A DNA stretch of 64,000 nucleotides from NCBI GenBank assembly GCA_001768515.1, contig MEOA01000045.1, positions 112,146 to 176,145 on the forward strand, in the 5' to 3' direction. Below the pieces are notes generated by a model that made no database searches, was not told where the DNA came from, and saw only the letters and a program-made list of their open reading frames with translations. This document shows, in pieces, positions 40,486 to 49,747 of this stretch; position 1 is the stretch's first letter; every line of letters begins with the position of its first letter. The position numbers and the translations under genes are program-made. The stretch is from Bacteroidetes bacterium GWE2_42_24. GTDB lineage: Bacteria > Bacteroidota > Bacteroidia > Bacteroidales > TTA-H9.

Positions 40486-41028
40486 TTAAACTTTCTCCAC
40501 AATTTCAAGCCCTTTGGCAATGGCCTTCATATTCATGGGGATAGATTTATGATGTCGTGCCGGAAGCGATTTGGCCAATCCTTTTTCAACATTCTCCATT
40601 TTAACAATGGGTTTCAGCTTCAGAAAAGCGCCGAGCACAATCATGTTGAAGGTCTTGGCCGATCCCATGGCTGTAGCTGCTTCAGTTGCCTGAATTCTGT
40701 AGATGTTGATGTCGGTACGTGAAGGATGTCTGGTGATCCCGTTGGGGTCGTATAACAAGATACCACCCGGTTTCACGGTTTTCTCAAACTTATCCATCGA
40801 CTGCTGGTTGAGGATGATGGCTGTGTCGAATTGATTCAGAATGGGCGAACTGATGCGTTCGTCGCTCAGAATCACGGTAACGTTGGCTGTGCCGCCACGC
40901 ATTTCAGGGCCATAGCTGGGCATCCAGGCTACTTCCTGATCTTGCATGATGCCTGAGTAGGCCAGAATTTTCCCCATAGAGAGAACACCCTGTCCGCCGA
41001 ATCCGGCTATAATAATTTCTTCAGTCAT
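40486..41028 (-). CDS. 2-oxoacid:ferredoxin oxidoreductase gamma subunit
   Basis: A 180-residue subunit of the pyruvate-ferredoxin-oxidoreductase catalytic (gamma) family. Seen: EIIIAGFGGQGVLSMGKILAYSG at the start, MPSYGPEMRGGTANVTVILSDERISSPI, and NMIVLGAFLKL. With the other three subunits it oxidatively decarboxylates a 2-oxoacid to the acyl-CoA, reducing ferredoxin. It starts 25 bases after the beta subunit and ends the operon at an intrinsic terminator. The four-subunit set with a separate small ferredoxin fits 3-methyl-2-oxobutanoate (VOR) or 2-oxoglutarate (KOR) enzymes; I cannot separate them firmly. Confidence 0.9.
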   Translation of the reverse strand: MTEEIIIAGFGGQGVLSMGKILAYSGIMQDQEVAWMPSYGPEMRGGTANVTVILSDERISSPILNQFDTAIILNQQSMDKFEKTVKPGGILLYDPNGITRHPSRTDINIYRIQATEAATAMGSAKTFNMIVLGAFLKLKPIVKMENVEKGLAKSLPARHHKSIPMNMKAIAKGLEIVEKV

Positions 41029-41053
41029 TGTATTACGTTTTTCTGATTTTCAA

Positions 41054-41842
41054 TTATTTTACCAATTCACCGTTCATTTTAATGTCGCCCAACTCGTAGA
41101 ACGGGAACATGTTGTTCACCATCCATTCATTGGCTTTTACAGGTGAAAGCTTCCAACCTGAATTACAGTTGCTCACTATTTCAACAAAGCTTACGCCTTT
41201 GTTGAGCTTCTGGTTTTCAAAAGCCATACGGATGGCCTTTTTAGCTTTGCGGACGGCGGCAGGCGTATGCACTGCCTGACGGGTAACCATGTAAGTGCCG
41301 GGAAGTGTGGCCACAATTTCGGTCATCTTCAGGGGGTTTCCCATGATCTGGGTATCACGTCCGTAAGGAGAGGTGCTGGTGGGCATGCCGGGCAGCGTGG
41401 TAGGAGCCATCTGTCCGCCTGTCATTCCATAAATCCCGTTGTTGATGAAGATGATAACAATGTTCTCACCACGGTTGCAGGCATGAATCGTTTCAGCCGT
41501 TCCTATGGCAGCAAGGTCGCCATCACCCTGATAGGTGAATACGAACTTCCCGGGATAAAGACGTTTGATGGCTGTTGCCAGCGCGGGTGCACGTCCGTGA
41601 GCTGCCTGCTGCATATCGATATCAAAGAAGTTGTAGGCAAGTACCGAACAACCAACCGGCGCAACGCCAATGGTGTTGTTCTGGATGCCCATCTCGTCAA
41701 TCACTTCAGCAATAAGGCGGTGGGCTGTACCATGACCACAACCTGGGCAATACGACATGACGTTGTCGGTAAGGACTTTCGTTTTCGAATAAACGAGGTT
41801 TTCGGGTGTCCTGATTTCGGGTTTATCAAATGTTTCTGTCAT
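41054..41842 (-). CDS. 2-oxoacid:ferredoxin oxidoreductase beta subunit (TPP-binding)
   Basis: A 262-residue subunit that binds thiamine pyrophosphate. Seen: YCPGCGHGTAHRL near the N-terminus, HGRAPALATAIKRL, the TPP motif YQGDGDLAAIGTAETIHACNRGENIVIIFINNGIYGMTGGQMAPTT and a GWKLSP element near the C-terminus. Part of the delta-alpha-beta-gamma operon; a gap of only 2 bases separates it from the alpha gene. Confidence 0.92.
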   Translation of the reverse strand: MTETFDKPEIRTPENLVYSKTKVLTDNVMSYCPGCGHGTAHRLIAEVIDEMGIQNNTIGVAPVGCSVLAYNFFDIDMQQAAHGRAPALATAIKRLYPGKFVFTYQGDGDLAAIGTAETIHACNRGENIVIIFINNGIYGMTGGQMAPTTLPGMPTSTSPYGRDTQIMGNPLKMTEIVATLPGTYMVTRQAVHTPAAVRKAKKAIRMAFENQKLNKGVSFVEIVSNCNSGWKLSPVKANEWMVNNMFPFYELGDIKMNGELVK

Positions 41843-41844
41843 GG

Positions 41845-42927
41845 TTATCCTCCAATAATTTTAGTTTCAAGTGCTTTTACCACTTCGTCGGGTGTGGGGA
41901 CAATGCCGCCGTAACGACCGAAATGTTCAACTTTTACTTTGCCGTTAACAGCCAGTCTGACGTCTTCTACCATCTGTCCGGCACTCATTTCAACCGACAG
42001 AATTCCTTTAACCTGTGAGGCCAGCTTGCTGATGGCTTCCGAAGGATAAGGGAAGAGGGTGATGGGGCGCAGCAATCCTACCTTGATCCCCTTTTTACGG
42101 GCAGTCTGGACGGCTTTCTGGCAAATGCGGGCGCTCGATCCATAAGCTACCAGCAGGTAGTCGGCATCCTCGGTATCGAAGGTTTCGAATCGTACTTCAT
42201 TGTCCTGCATCTGTTTGTATTTAGCCTGCAGCTTAATGTTGTGAAGTTCCTGTTTTGCTGAATCAAGTTCGAGCGATGTGATGATGCGGCGGGGGCCATT
42301 CTTCGGACGGCCTGTTGTTGCCCATGGGCACTCTGTGGCCACTTCTTCATCGGTGCGCCGTGAAATCTGCGGGTTCAATTCTACCTTTTCCATCATCTGG
42401 CCTATGACGCCATCAGATAAGATCAATACCGGGTTGCGGTATTTGAAGGCAAGTTCAAAGCCAAGACCGGCAAAGTCTGCCATTTCCTGAACTGAAGCAG
42501 GGGCCAGTACAATGAGCTTGTAGTCGCCGTGTCCACCGCCTTTTGTTGATTGGAAATAGTCGCTCTGTGAAGGTTGAATAGTTCCTAACCCGGGGCCGCC
42601 ACGAACAACATTAAGTATAAGGGCCGGAAGCTCGGCTCCGGCTATGTATGAAATGCCTTCCTGTTTAAGGCTTATCCCCGGGCTTGATGACGAGGTCACC
42701 ACCTTTTTTCCGCAGGCGGCACCACCATATACCATGTTGATGGCAGCCACTTCGCTCTCGGCTTGTAGAACCACCATACCGGTGCGCTCGTAAGGTTTCT
42801 GAGCCATAAGATACTCCAGTACTTCGCTTTGCGGCGTGATGGGGTACCCAAAGTAGCCGTCAACGCCTGCCCTGATGACAGCTTCGGCAAATGCCTCGTT
42901 GCCCTTCATTAATTTGAGTTCTTTCAT
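41845..42927 (-). CDS. vorB: 2-oxoacid:ferredoxin oxidoreductase alpha subunit (VorB-like)
   Basis: A 360-residue subunit of the flavodoxin/ferredoxin-oxidoreductase alpha family. Seen: LMKGNEAFAEAVIRAGVDGYFGYPITPQSEVLEYL, VLQAESEVAAINMVYGGAACG, TSSSSPGISLKQEGISYIAG and LILSDGVIGQMMEKVEL. In Bacteroidota such proteins next to a small ferredoxin are usually annotated as 3-methyl-2-oxobutanoate dehydrogenase VorB, which acts in branched-chain 2-oxoacid metabolism. KorA is the alternative. It sits 30 bases downstream of the ferredoxin gene. Confidence 0.88.
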   Translation of the reverse strand: MKELKLMKGNEAFAEAVIRAGVDGYFGYPITPQSEVLEYLMAQKPYERTGMVVLQAESEVAAINMVYGGAACGKKVVTSSSSPGISLKQEGISYIAGAELPALILNVVRGGPGLGTIQPSQSDYFQSTKGGGHGDYKLIVLAPASVQEMADFAGLGFELAFKYRNPVLILSDGVIGQMMEKVELNPQISRRTDEEVATECPWATTGRPKNGPRRIITSLELDSAKQELHNIKLQAKYKQMQDNEVRFETFDTEDADYLLVAYGSSARICQKAVQTARKKGIKVGLLRPITLFPYPSEAISKLASQVKGILSVEMSAGQMVEDVRLAVNGKVKVEHFGRYGGIVPTPDEVVKALETKIIGG

Positions 42928-42957
42928 CCCTGTAATGATTTTTTGGTTTGAATCTCG

Positions 42958-43179
42958 TTAAACTTTTGCACGGTAAACTGTGATGACCCCGTCGGGGCAT
43001 ACAACAGCACAGTTGGCGCAACCTACACAGTTGCCGTTTACCTTGATTGCATAATTATAGCCTTTGCTATTGACCTCTTTCGACATCCCGATTACTTCCT
43101 GCGGACACGCCGTGTTGCACACTTCGCATCCCTTGCATTTTTCGATGTCAATTACAATGTCTCCTGTGATTTTTGCCAT
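42958..43179 (-). CDS. 2x[4Fe-4S] ferredoxin (delta) subunit
   Basis: A 73-residue ferredoxin subunit. Two cluster motifs are complete: CKGCEVCNTACP and CVGCANCAVVCP. It passes electrons from the TPP-bound intermediate to free ferredoxin. I choose ATG 43179 (MAKITGD) over an in-frame ATG at 43224, because the upstream one adds 15 untypical residues and overlaps a -7-like box at 43224-43231 (TACTTTCG on the minus strand). It is the first gene of the operon delta-alpha-beta-gamma. Confidence 0.92.
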   Translation of the reverse strand: MAKITGDIVIDIEKCKGCEVCNTACPQEVIGMSKEVNSKGYNYAIKVNGNCVGCANCAVVCPDGVITVYRAKV

Positions 43180-43231
43180 AATGGTGTGATTTGTAGGTGC
43201 TCTGTAATTATTATTTAGATGCACGAAAGTA

Positions 43232-45124
43232 CTGATTTTACCCCAAAGCGCCTAATTTTCACCCTTCAATTTGTATAACGCCTCTTAATTTATAACTGAT
43301 ATAAATAAATGATAAACGCCTATGCAATTGATACCTCGTCACTTTTAGTGTGAATTTGAGAACCGTCCTGAATCACGTGTTCGAATTTGCTCATTAGCTG
43401 TATTGGTTGCTGTCGGTACAAATCCAAAAAGTAACGATCAGTGTGGCTGTGATGGAACGGTGAAATGAAAAACTGGTTCCTGATCCTGATCAGGGCATGT
43501 ACCAGCTGCCATCACTTTTTGTTCTAAGTAAAATGTTGTCAGGATATTACTTATAATTAACTGAGCGCGTTGATTGTGCCAACCAATTGATATTTAATGT
43601 GCAGGCTATCGCCGGTGCGGCCGTCGCGTGTTCCGGGTTAGCAGGTGTATTGCCGAACTGTTTTCGCGACAATTCAGGGGTTATGCCTCCCCTTTTTTCG
43701 GGAAAAGTAATGATGAAAATTTGTCACCACTAAAACTGTGCCAAAATTTTTACATAATTAATCCTCCCACATATAAAAATTACTCCATAGTTACTACAGC
43801 CATAGGCGATACATAAGAAAAACCTATCTTTGACCTAACTTTGGCCTATCTTTGGGGTAGCTCAGCTATATTTTCGACTTCTAAATAACATATGATCAAT
43901 TAGATAAAATATTGAGTTTTGTGACAGCGTGTTACGAAAAAATTTTGAAAAAAGTTGAAATTTTTTCTCAGGAAGGGTGAAACAAGCGTAATAATGCGTC
44001 CAAAATTTGGAATTACATTCAAGAGACAGACAATAAAAAGTCGGGCATCGTTTCCTGATACAATTATGAAAAATGGTTTAGATGAAGGTTAGATGAATAG
44101 GTAATTTCAAATGAAAATTGCGCGCCGCATGATAGCCTGAAAGAAGCATATCCATTCAAATATAGGGGTTCATTCACAATAATGGTGCTAGTTGTTATTC
44201 ATTGAATCCCGGTTAGGTTGGTTGACCGTGCAGCCCGATGAATGGTGGAACCAGGAAATCAGGAAATGCTGTACCTGCCGGTGACACACCCTGTCGGGAA
44301 GTTGGCCCGCAGGTAAAAAAAGTCATTGCTGCTCCATGATTCCGCAAGATTTTCTACTTTTGGCTTCAATTGAGTGCCGGTAGTTCACAATCCGTCTGCA
44401 AGGCTTATCAGGTGCCGAACCCCGGGAAAGGGGAGCGGCCATGATAGTGGTAAAAGGCCTTTTTTCTGCAAAAAGTCCTGCACGCGTTTTTGCTCATAAC
44501 GACTTCACGACCAAAAAGTTAGTACAATTATGCTGTAACTGACGTGGCAGAGCTGTGGGGGGGGGATGCGCTATTGGAATGGATGGAGGTAAGTTGATAT
44601 GAAAGAGATGCGAAAGCGCGAATGTCCCGTTAACCATTAAAGTCATACAACGAGCCGGTTAGTGAATTCTTTTAACTGAAGTGATTCTTTCTGTGTAATA
44701 TGAATCGGTTGAATAAATTGAGTATTTTTGACAGCACCGTTTACCTTAAGGTGATTGAATATAAGTTATCAGATAAACGGCAGTAAAGTGGTGAATGAAT
44801 TAGAGAAAATCATGTACTATTGGTTGAAAAGGAACCTTCTGATGTTTTTTTTTCGGCAAATCGTTAACGATGCTGAGAGACTTCTGCCAATTATGGCTCA
44901 TGGAGGATTGGTTGTCCGGGAGGTAGCGGTCAACTTTCAGAACGATGAAAAAAACCCGACCAAAGCATTCAGATAATTATTAATCCCTATGACATGCTAT
45001 AGTTATTTATTTACGGAAAACCGCCCTAAATGTGATGATATAAGGCCAAATTGGGGGTATATCAGCAGGTTTGGGGGAATATATACGAGTTGTGTTTCAT
45101 GCTAAGAAAGACCGCGCAACAAAC
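43232..45124. other. Gene-poor 1.9-kb stretch containing repeat copy B
   Basis: I see no credible gene. The stretch holds copy B of the ~300-bp inverted repeat (43711-44013), a run of nine G at 44557-44565 and scattered GC-rich or AT-rich blocks. A 73-codon plus-strand frame at 44755-44976 has a TTG start and no family resemblance. The stretch marks the transition between core genome and the AT-rich accessory region. Confidence 0.6.
43711..44013 (+). repeat. ~300-bp repeat, copy B (inverted partner at 14082-14383)
   Basis: Read on the plus strand it aligns with the reverse complement of 14082-14383 along its full length. It carries the same array of three 13-base units: CTATCTTTGACCT (43824-43836), CTATCTTTGGGGT (43846-43858, 22 bases on) and a degenerate CTATATTTTCGAC (from 43866, its GAC again in phase). 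Two units contain a perfect TATCTTTG. The right part has GTGACAGCGTGTTAC followed by runs of A and TTGAAAAAAGTTGA. No gene starts within 1 kb downstream. Confidence 0.85.
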
Positions 45125-45213
45125 GCCAACGCACATTTGGCACATTTGCAAGCCCTAACCCACAAGCTGATGCTTCAGCTTGCAAAAGAGCCGAATTTTT
45201 GCCAACGCACATT
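45125..45213 (+). repeat. Structured attC-like element before the accessory operon
   Basis: An 89-base element bounded by 13-base direct repeats GCCAACGCACATT (45125-45137 and 45201-45213). Inside is a perfect 8-bp hairpin (45163-45170 with 45175-45182, loop TGCT), and TTTGCAAG/CTTGCAAA can pair around it (45145-45152 with 45179-45186). Size and imperfect symmetry resemble integron attC sites, but the core does not fit GTTRRRY exactly. It lies 14 bases before the first gene of the ABC-3C operon, so it may also act on its mRNA leader. Confidence 0.5.
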
Positions 45214-45227
45214 GATAGACTAACAAT

Positions 45228-45884
45228 ATGGATGAAAACGAAAAAATAAGAAGTTATAAGGACAAATTAAGGATTTTCTTGATTCTATATGTGTTCAGTG
45301 AACCGCATACTGATAATGAATTACCTAATGTTAGAAAGATTTTTCAAAGTGAGCAAAGAATACAAAAAATAGACTTTTTATTACGGAATCCAGATTACTT
45401 ATGTCACGAATTACTTGAGAAAGCTAAATCCAATATAAGTTTACAACCAGAAATTAAGGCAATTGTAAAAGATATATTCGCTAGTAAAGAACCAATTTTC
45501 AAAAGATTGGAAATGGAAAGGTTTTTCTTTGGAGCCTATGAGGATATTGATGATGTAATTGCATTTTTAAAAGGTATTGGTTTTATTGATTTTTCAAGTA
45601 AAAGGAGGGCAGATTTAAAAACAACTATAGAAAAAAAATACTATATAACACAGTATGCAATTGACAAATTTGAAAATGAAATTGAATCTTTATCCTCGAT
45701 TCAATGGTACCTTAATAGATGTAATTTGATAAAAAAATATTTTGGAGATTTAAGTGGGAGCCAATTACGTATTTCTCAATATCAAATTGATGAGTATAAG
45801 AACACTTCATACAATGAATATATCGGAAGCATCAATGGAATTGTAAGTTCTGAGTTCTACAACCTTTATTCAGAAACATTATGA
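45228..45884 (+). CDS. ABC-3C-type middle component (MC) protein
   Basis: A 218-residue, mostly helical protein. The start RIFLILYVFS, followed by a charged helix and RIQKIDFLLRNPDYLCHELLEK, resembles the middle-component proteins of ABC-three-component (ABC-3C) conflict systems, which link an SMC-like ATPase to an effector. The C-terminal half could be winged-helix-like. No catalytic motif is visible. Its stop overlaps the start of the ABC ATPase by four bases (ATGA), a tight coupling. The gene and its neighbours are very AT-rich compared with the window left of 43 kb. The family call is from remembered sequence patterns, so it is moderately certain. Confidence 0.65.
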   Translation: MDENEKIRSYKDKLRIFLILYVFSEPHTDNELPNVRKIFQSEQRIQKIDFLLRNPDYLCHELLEKAKSNISLQPEIKAIVKDIFASKEPIFKRLEMERFFFGAYEDIDDVIAFLKGIGFIDFSSKRRADLKTTIEKKYYITQYAIDKFENEIESLSSIQWYLNRCNLIKKYFGDLSGSQLRISQYQIDEYKNTSYNEYIGSINGIVSSEFYNLYSETL

Positions 45885-47998
45885 GTTTTGATTTCAAAAA
45901 GTTCACGAACGATTTATACGAAGAGTATAAAGAATCATTAACTAAAGAAGCAGTTGATGATTTACTCAACTTAAATGATGAGTATAGTAAAGATACACCT
46001 GTTTCAACAGGCAAAAGACTTGTAATTAATAATGTCAGAATTATTGGAGAAAAGGAAATTTCTCCTAATCAGGATTACTCAGGTGCAAAAATTGATTTTT
46101 CTTTACCGTTTACATCAGGCATTAATATGTTAATTGCGGATAACTTGAAAGGAAAATCTAGTATTTTCAAAGTAATAAAATATGCCTTAACAGGTTCAAA
46201 TTCACTTAAAGCAAATATTAAAAAGTGGATTCATCTCGCTTTCGTTAACTTCAGTATTAGTGATAAAAAATACACGGCTTATTTAGATTTATCTAAACGA
46301 AGCTTAACTGCTTATTTGCTTAATGGTTTTATTAGTTCCGTTGAGGAATTGGAAACCTACTCAGAGGAAATAATATTTGAAACAAATAGTGAAACCACAT
46401 ATCAGGATAGAATGAATGATTTTTTCTTTAATCAATTCACATATTATTCCTTAAAGTGGACTCAAAAATCCTCGCAAAAGGATAAAGACGAATTACTTGA
46501 AGCAGGCGCAAGTTGGAAGACTTATTTTAAATCAATTCTTTTGGAGTCAAAAGATAGTAATAGCTTGATGTATGGAGACCAAGGGAAAAAAGTATTTCAG
46601 ATGCTTTTAGGTATTGAATTAACTTACCCAATAAATCGTTTAAGCATAAAGAAGGATATGCTAAATTTTGAAAAGGCTAAAGAACAATCTTATTCCGAGC
46701 GACAGAAAAAACAAGCTGAAAGTAATTTATTAAAACACCAAAGCCGACTGAAGGAAATAGAATCAGAAATTAAAGAAATTCAAACAAAAAATAATGAAAA
46801 AATTAATCTGGCTCCAATTTATAAAGAATATAATAGCACTTTAGAACTTATTAATTCTGAAAATAGAAAAGCTCAAAAAATTGTGACGGACAGACAAAAT
46901 AAGAATAAAGAACTTAACTCATTTAAAAATAAACAGGAAACAAATCAAGGTGAAATAAATAGGTTATCTAAGGAACTTGAAAAGTTAATTAAACAAAGAA
47001 ATGATTTAAAGGAGTATGTTGAAATTGGTGTGTTGTTCTCAAATTTAGACATTAAACATTGCCCATCCTGTAATCATGATGTTACTGAATCGCAGAAAAA
47101 AAACAGACTCGAAGAACACAAATGTTCTTTATGTGGGGACAGTATCGAGGATGAAAACCATGAAATTGACACAGATGTATATGATGAAAAAATAGCAAAC
47201 CTAGAGCTTTCAATTCAAAGCTTTGAAAAGGAGATTGATAGTCTTAAAGTTCAAAATAAAGAGTTACAGGAATATTATAGTAACAGTTATAATGAGCTAA
47301 TAGGTATTGATAAAGTAGCAGATACGATTAAAGATGTATCTTCTATTTCGTCTAGGTTGCAGGAATTAGAAGAGATTATCAATTCTTCAAAAACTGAAAT
47401 AACTCCTGACGATGATAAAAAAGAAAAATTAATAGCAGAAAGAGCAGTAATTCAATTTCAAATAATTGATTTATTGAATCAAAAACCTAAAACAGTAACA
47501 GATTATGAAACTAAAATTCAATTGTTGAATTCTGCAATTGAAAAACTTTCAGAAGAGCGACTCTCATTAGGTGCAAGAGTAATTAATCGATTATCAAAAT
47601 TAATGACTGATGAGATTCAGGCTCTTGGTTTAAAATCTATAACAGAGGTTAAAATAGATGATAATTTTGAAGTTCAATACAAGCAAGATAATGACTATAT
47701 AACTTTTGAGAATATTGCTGAAGGAGAGCAACTAAGAGCAAAAATTGCCTTTTATTTAAGCCTTATACAATTAGATATTGAATTTAATTTTGGAAGGCAC
47801 ACACGTTTACTAATAATTGATAGTCCTGGTAAAGAGGAAGCTGATAAAAAATATCTTGATGGGCTCTCTCAAGTATTAAATAGCATTGATAGCAGGTACA
47901 GTGATTATTTACAAATATTAATAGGTACAGCCGAAAGGCAATTGTCAGGCATTCTTAAAAATCAAAAAGAATTTGCCATTGATGAATATGTATTTTAA
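45881..47998 (+). CDS. SMC/RecN-like ABC ATPase with cysteine hook (ABC-3C type)
   Basis: A 705-residue protein with a split ABC ATPase head and a long internal coiled coil. N-terminal head: NVRIIGEKEIS and a Walker A variant ADNLKGKSS (about residues 86-94; the first Gly is Ala). Coiled coil about 250-375 and 430-560, interrupted by a zinc-hook-like or ribbon-like pair CPSC (about 392) and CSLC (about 414). C-terminal head: signature-like AEGEQLRAKIAFYLSL (about 615) and Walker B LLIIDSPGKEEAD (about 643). Such proteins resemble Rad50 and sense or bridge DNA. It shares one base (TAATG) with the next gene. Confidence 0.82.
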   Translation: MSFDFKKFTNDLYEEYKESLTKEAVDDLLNLNDEYSKDTPVSTGKRLVINNVRIIGEKEISPNQDYSGAKIDFSLPFTSGINMLIADNLKGKSSIFKVIKYALTGSNSLKANIKKWIHLAFVNFSISDKKYTAYLDLSKRSLTAYLLNGFISSVEELETYSEEIIFETNSETTYQDRMNDFFFNQFTYYSLKWTQKSSQKDKDELLEAGASWKTYFKSILLESKDSNSLMYGDQGKKVFQMLLGIELTYPINRLSIKKDMLNFEKAKEQSYSERQKKQAESNLLKHQSRLKEIESEIKEIQTKNNEKINLAPIYKEYNSTLELINSENRKAQKIVTDRQNKNKELNSFKNKQETNQGEINRLSKELEKLIKQRNDLKEYVEIGVLFSNLDIKHCPSCNHDVTESQKKNRLEEHKCSLCGDSIEDENHEIDTDVYDEKIANLELSIQSFEKEIDSLKVQNKELQEYYSNSYNELIGIDKVADTIKDVSSISSRLQELEEIINSSKTEITPDDDKKEKLIAERAVIQFQIIDLLNQKPKTVTDYETKIQLLNSAIEKLSEERLSLGARVINRLSKLMTDEIQALGLKSITEVKIDDNFEVQYKQDNDYITFENIAEGEQLRAKIAFYLSLIQLDIEFNFGRHTRLLIIDSPGKEEADKKYLDGLSQVLNSIDSRYSDYLQILIGTAERQLSGILKNQKEFAIDEYVF

Positions 47999-49695
47999 TG
48001 GATAAATTAGTTGACATATCAAATTTTAAAACATTAAGTACTCCTGAGAAACTTAATTTCTTAGATGATAGTTTTGTTGATTCAATTAAAGATTTAGATG
48101 AAAAAACTTTAAATGTCTCATTACGGACTATTATCCTAGATTCTGATGAAAATAGTTACGTAAGGAAAATTGTTTTAGCGTTATTTACTGAACTAGTGGT
48201 TCTAGGTAGATTAAAAACTCGTCACGCATTTAGTTTATTAATTGATGATTGGAAGCCTAGTACTGATATTTTTTTGGAACTTCAAAGGCTTAAGGATCTG
48301 CTCTTATATTATGAAGTATCTATTGAAGAGAGTGAAGAAATTGAATCTGTTTTTAAAATTGGTATAGAAAACTCAGAATCAGAAATAATAGGACAGAGTC
48401 TATTTAATCTTGGCATTATTTCATTAGTTAAAGCACTAAGGTCAACAATTGAAGAAGAATATAAATCAACCCTTGATAAAAGTGATTTTTATTTCCAAAA
48501 ATCAATTGAGCAGATTGAAAACCGCGTTGACTCTTTTTTTTATCAAAAGGTCATTCTGATATTAAAGGAACTTTTATTAAGCAAATGGGGTTCTGCAGTT
48601 CAATACATAAAGGAACTTGGGAATTATCTTTTTATAAAAGAGGCATTCTCATTCAAATTTGATTTCGATAATTTACAGTATGGATTCTATAAAATATTAA
48701 CCTCATTGCAACAAATTTGTATTCAACAACCAAAAAACTGGATTGATTACAGATTAGAACTCGATAAAGTGTTTTTACACTTTTCCGAGATTACAAATTC
48801 TAAGGTTACAAATCGACTTAATGAGAAATCACTTTTGGATAAATTGGGAATACATCTTAAAGGCAGAATACTTGAACCTTATTTTGTAATTAATCTAAGT
48901 ACTGAAATTACTAAAATAGATGTTTTGCTTAGGGATATTCGTGAAGGTTCTTCTGAATTCAATTTTCTTCAATATCTTAAAACCCTTATAGAAGGAACAA
49001 ATAAAAAAAAAGTTGAGTTTGAAAGTCTTGAATCAGGATTTAAAAATCTTTTCCCAAATCAAAACCCTAAATTAATTGCCCAAGTAATTAATGAAATTAA
49101 AGTACCATCCGATTACATAAGAGCATTTGAATTACTTACCCAAAAGAATAACGACAACTTAATAGGTCATATAATGTTTGCTTGTTCTAAACTACAAGGA
49201 GATAAAAAATATTGGGGCAAGGATGTTTACGAAAATGACAGAAATAGATTTATTGCTACGATTTTAGAATCTGCTGGGTTTACAATTAAAGACCAACCAC
49301 AATGGAGTACTTCAGCAGAGGGCAAAGATAGCGGAGAAATTGATGTATTTATAACAGAATCAAATGGAACACCGAAATCAATTATCGAAGCTTTAATACT
49401 TGATTCTTTAAAACAAGATTACTTGATTCTTCATTTGGATAAACTATTCAGATATGACACAACGGGATTAGAAAACAATTATATAATCACTTATTCTTTA
49501 GCTAAGAATTTTGATGGATTATGGAATAAGTACAAGGATTTTATCTCTAAACATAATTACGAACATAAATTTATCGATTTCAAAGAGCTTGACCAATTTA
49601 ATTTTTCTGACATAAGAATTGGAATTGCTCAGCATTTAAGAAATGGTAAAACGATAAATTTGTACCATATAATGATAAGTTTAATAGAACGCTAA
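47998..49695 (+). CDS. PD-(D/E)XK-like effector protein of the ABC-3C locus
   Basis: A 565-residue protein. The first about 400 residues are helical and unrecognised. The C-terminal about 160 residues look like a restriction-endonuclease-type fold: NRFIATILESAGFTIKDQPQWSTSAEGKDSGEIDVFI followed by SIIEALILDSLKQDYLILHLDKLFRYDTTG. The likely acidic residues are Asp in GEIDVFI (about 450) and Glu in IIEAL (about 463), but the usual ExK Lys is replaced by Leu. By order (MC, ABC ATPase, this) it is the probable effector. It begins on the last base of the ATPase stop codon. It could be an active nuclease with a migrated Lys or a binding domain. Confidence 0.6.
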   Translation: MDKLVDISNFKTLSTPEKLNFLDDSFVDSIKDLDEKTLNVSLRTIILDSDENSYVRKIVLALFTELVVLGRLKTRHAFSLLIDDWKPSTDIFLELQRLKDLLLYYEVSIEESEEIESVFKIGIENSESEIIGQSLFNLGIISLVKALRSTIEEEYKSTLDKSDFYFQKSIEQIENRVDSFFYQKVILILKELLLSKWGSAVQYIKELGNYLFIKEAFSFKFDFDNLQYGFYKILTSLQQICIQQPKNWIDYRLELDKVFLHFSEITNSKVTNRLNEKSLLDKLGIHLKGRILEPYFVINLSTEITKIDVLLRDIREGSSEFNFLQYLKTLIEGTNKKKVEFESLESGFKNLFPNQNPKLIAQVINEIKVPSDYIRAFELLTQKNNDNLIGHIMFACSKLQGDKKYWGKDVYENDRNRFIATILESAGFTIKDQPQWSTSAEGKDSGEIDVFITESNGTPKSIIEALILDSLKQDYLILHLDKLFRYDTTGLENNYIITYSLAKNFDGLWNKYKDFISKHNYEHKFIDFKELDQFNFSDIRIGIAQHLRNGKTINLYHIMISLIER

Positions 49696-49747
49696 ACCAA
49701 CCTTAACCAAACACAAATAACAGCTCTCAATTGAAAATAAAAGATAA

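Noticed and set aside
44755..44976. 73-codon plus-strand frame in the gene-poor stretch
   Set aside because: TTG start, no promoter box, no family resemblance and no partner gene.
45125..45213. CRISPR array or leader
   Set aside because: Only two direct repeats with a palindromic centre, no series of spacers and no cas genes anywhere in the window.
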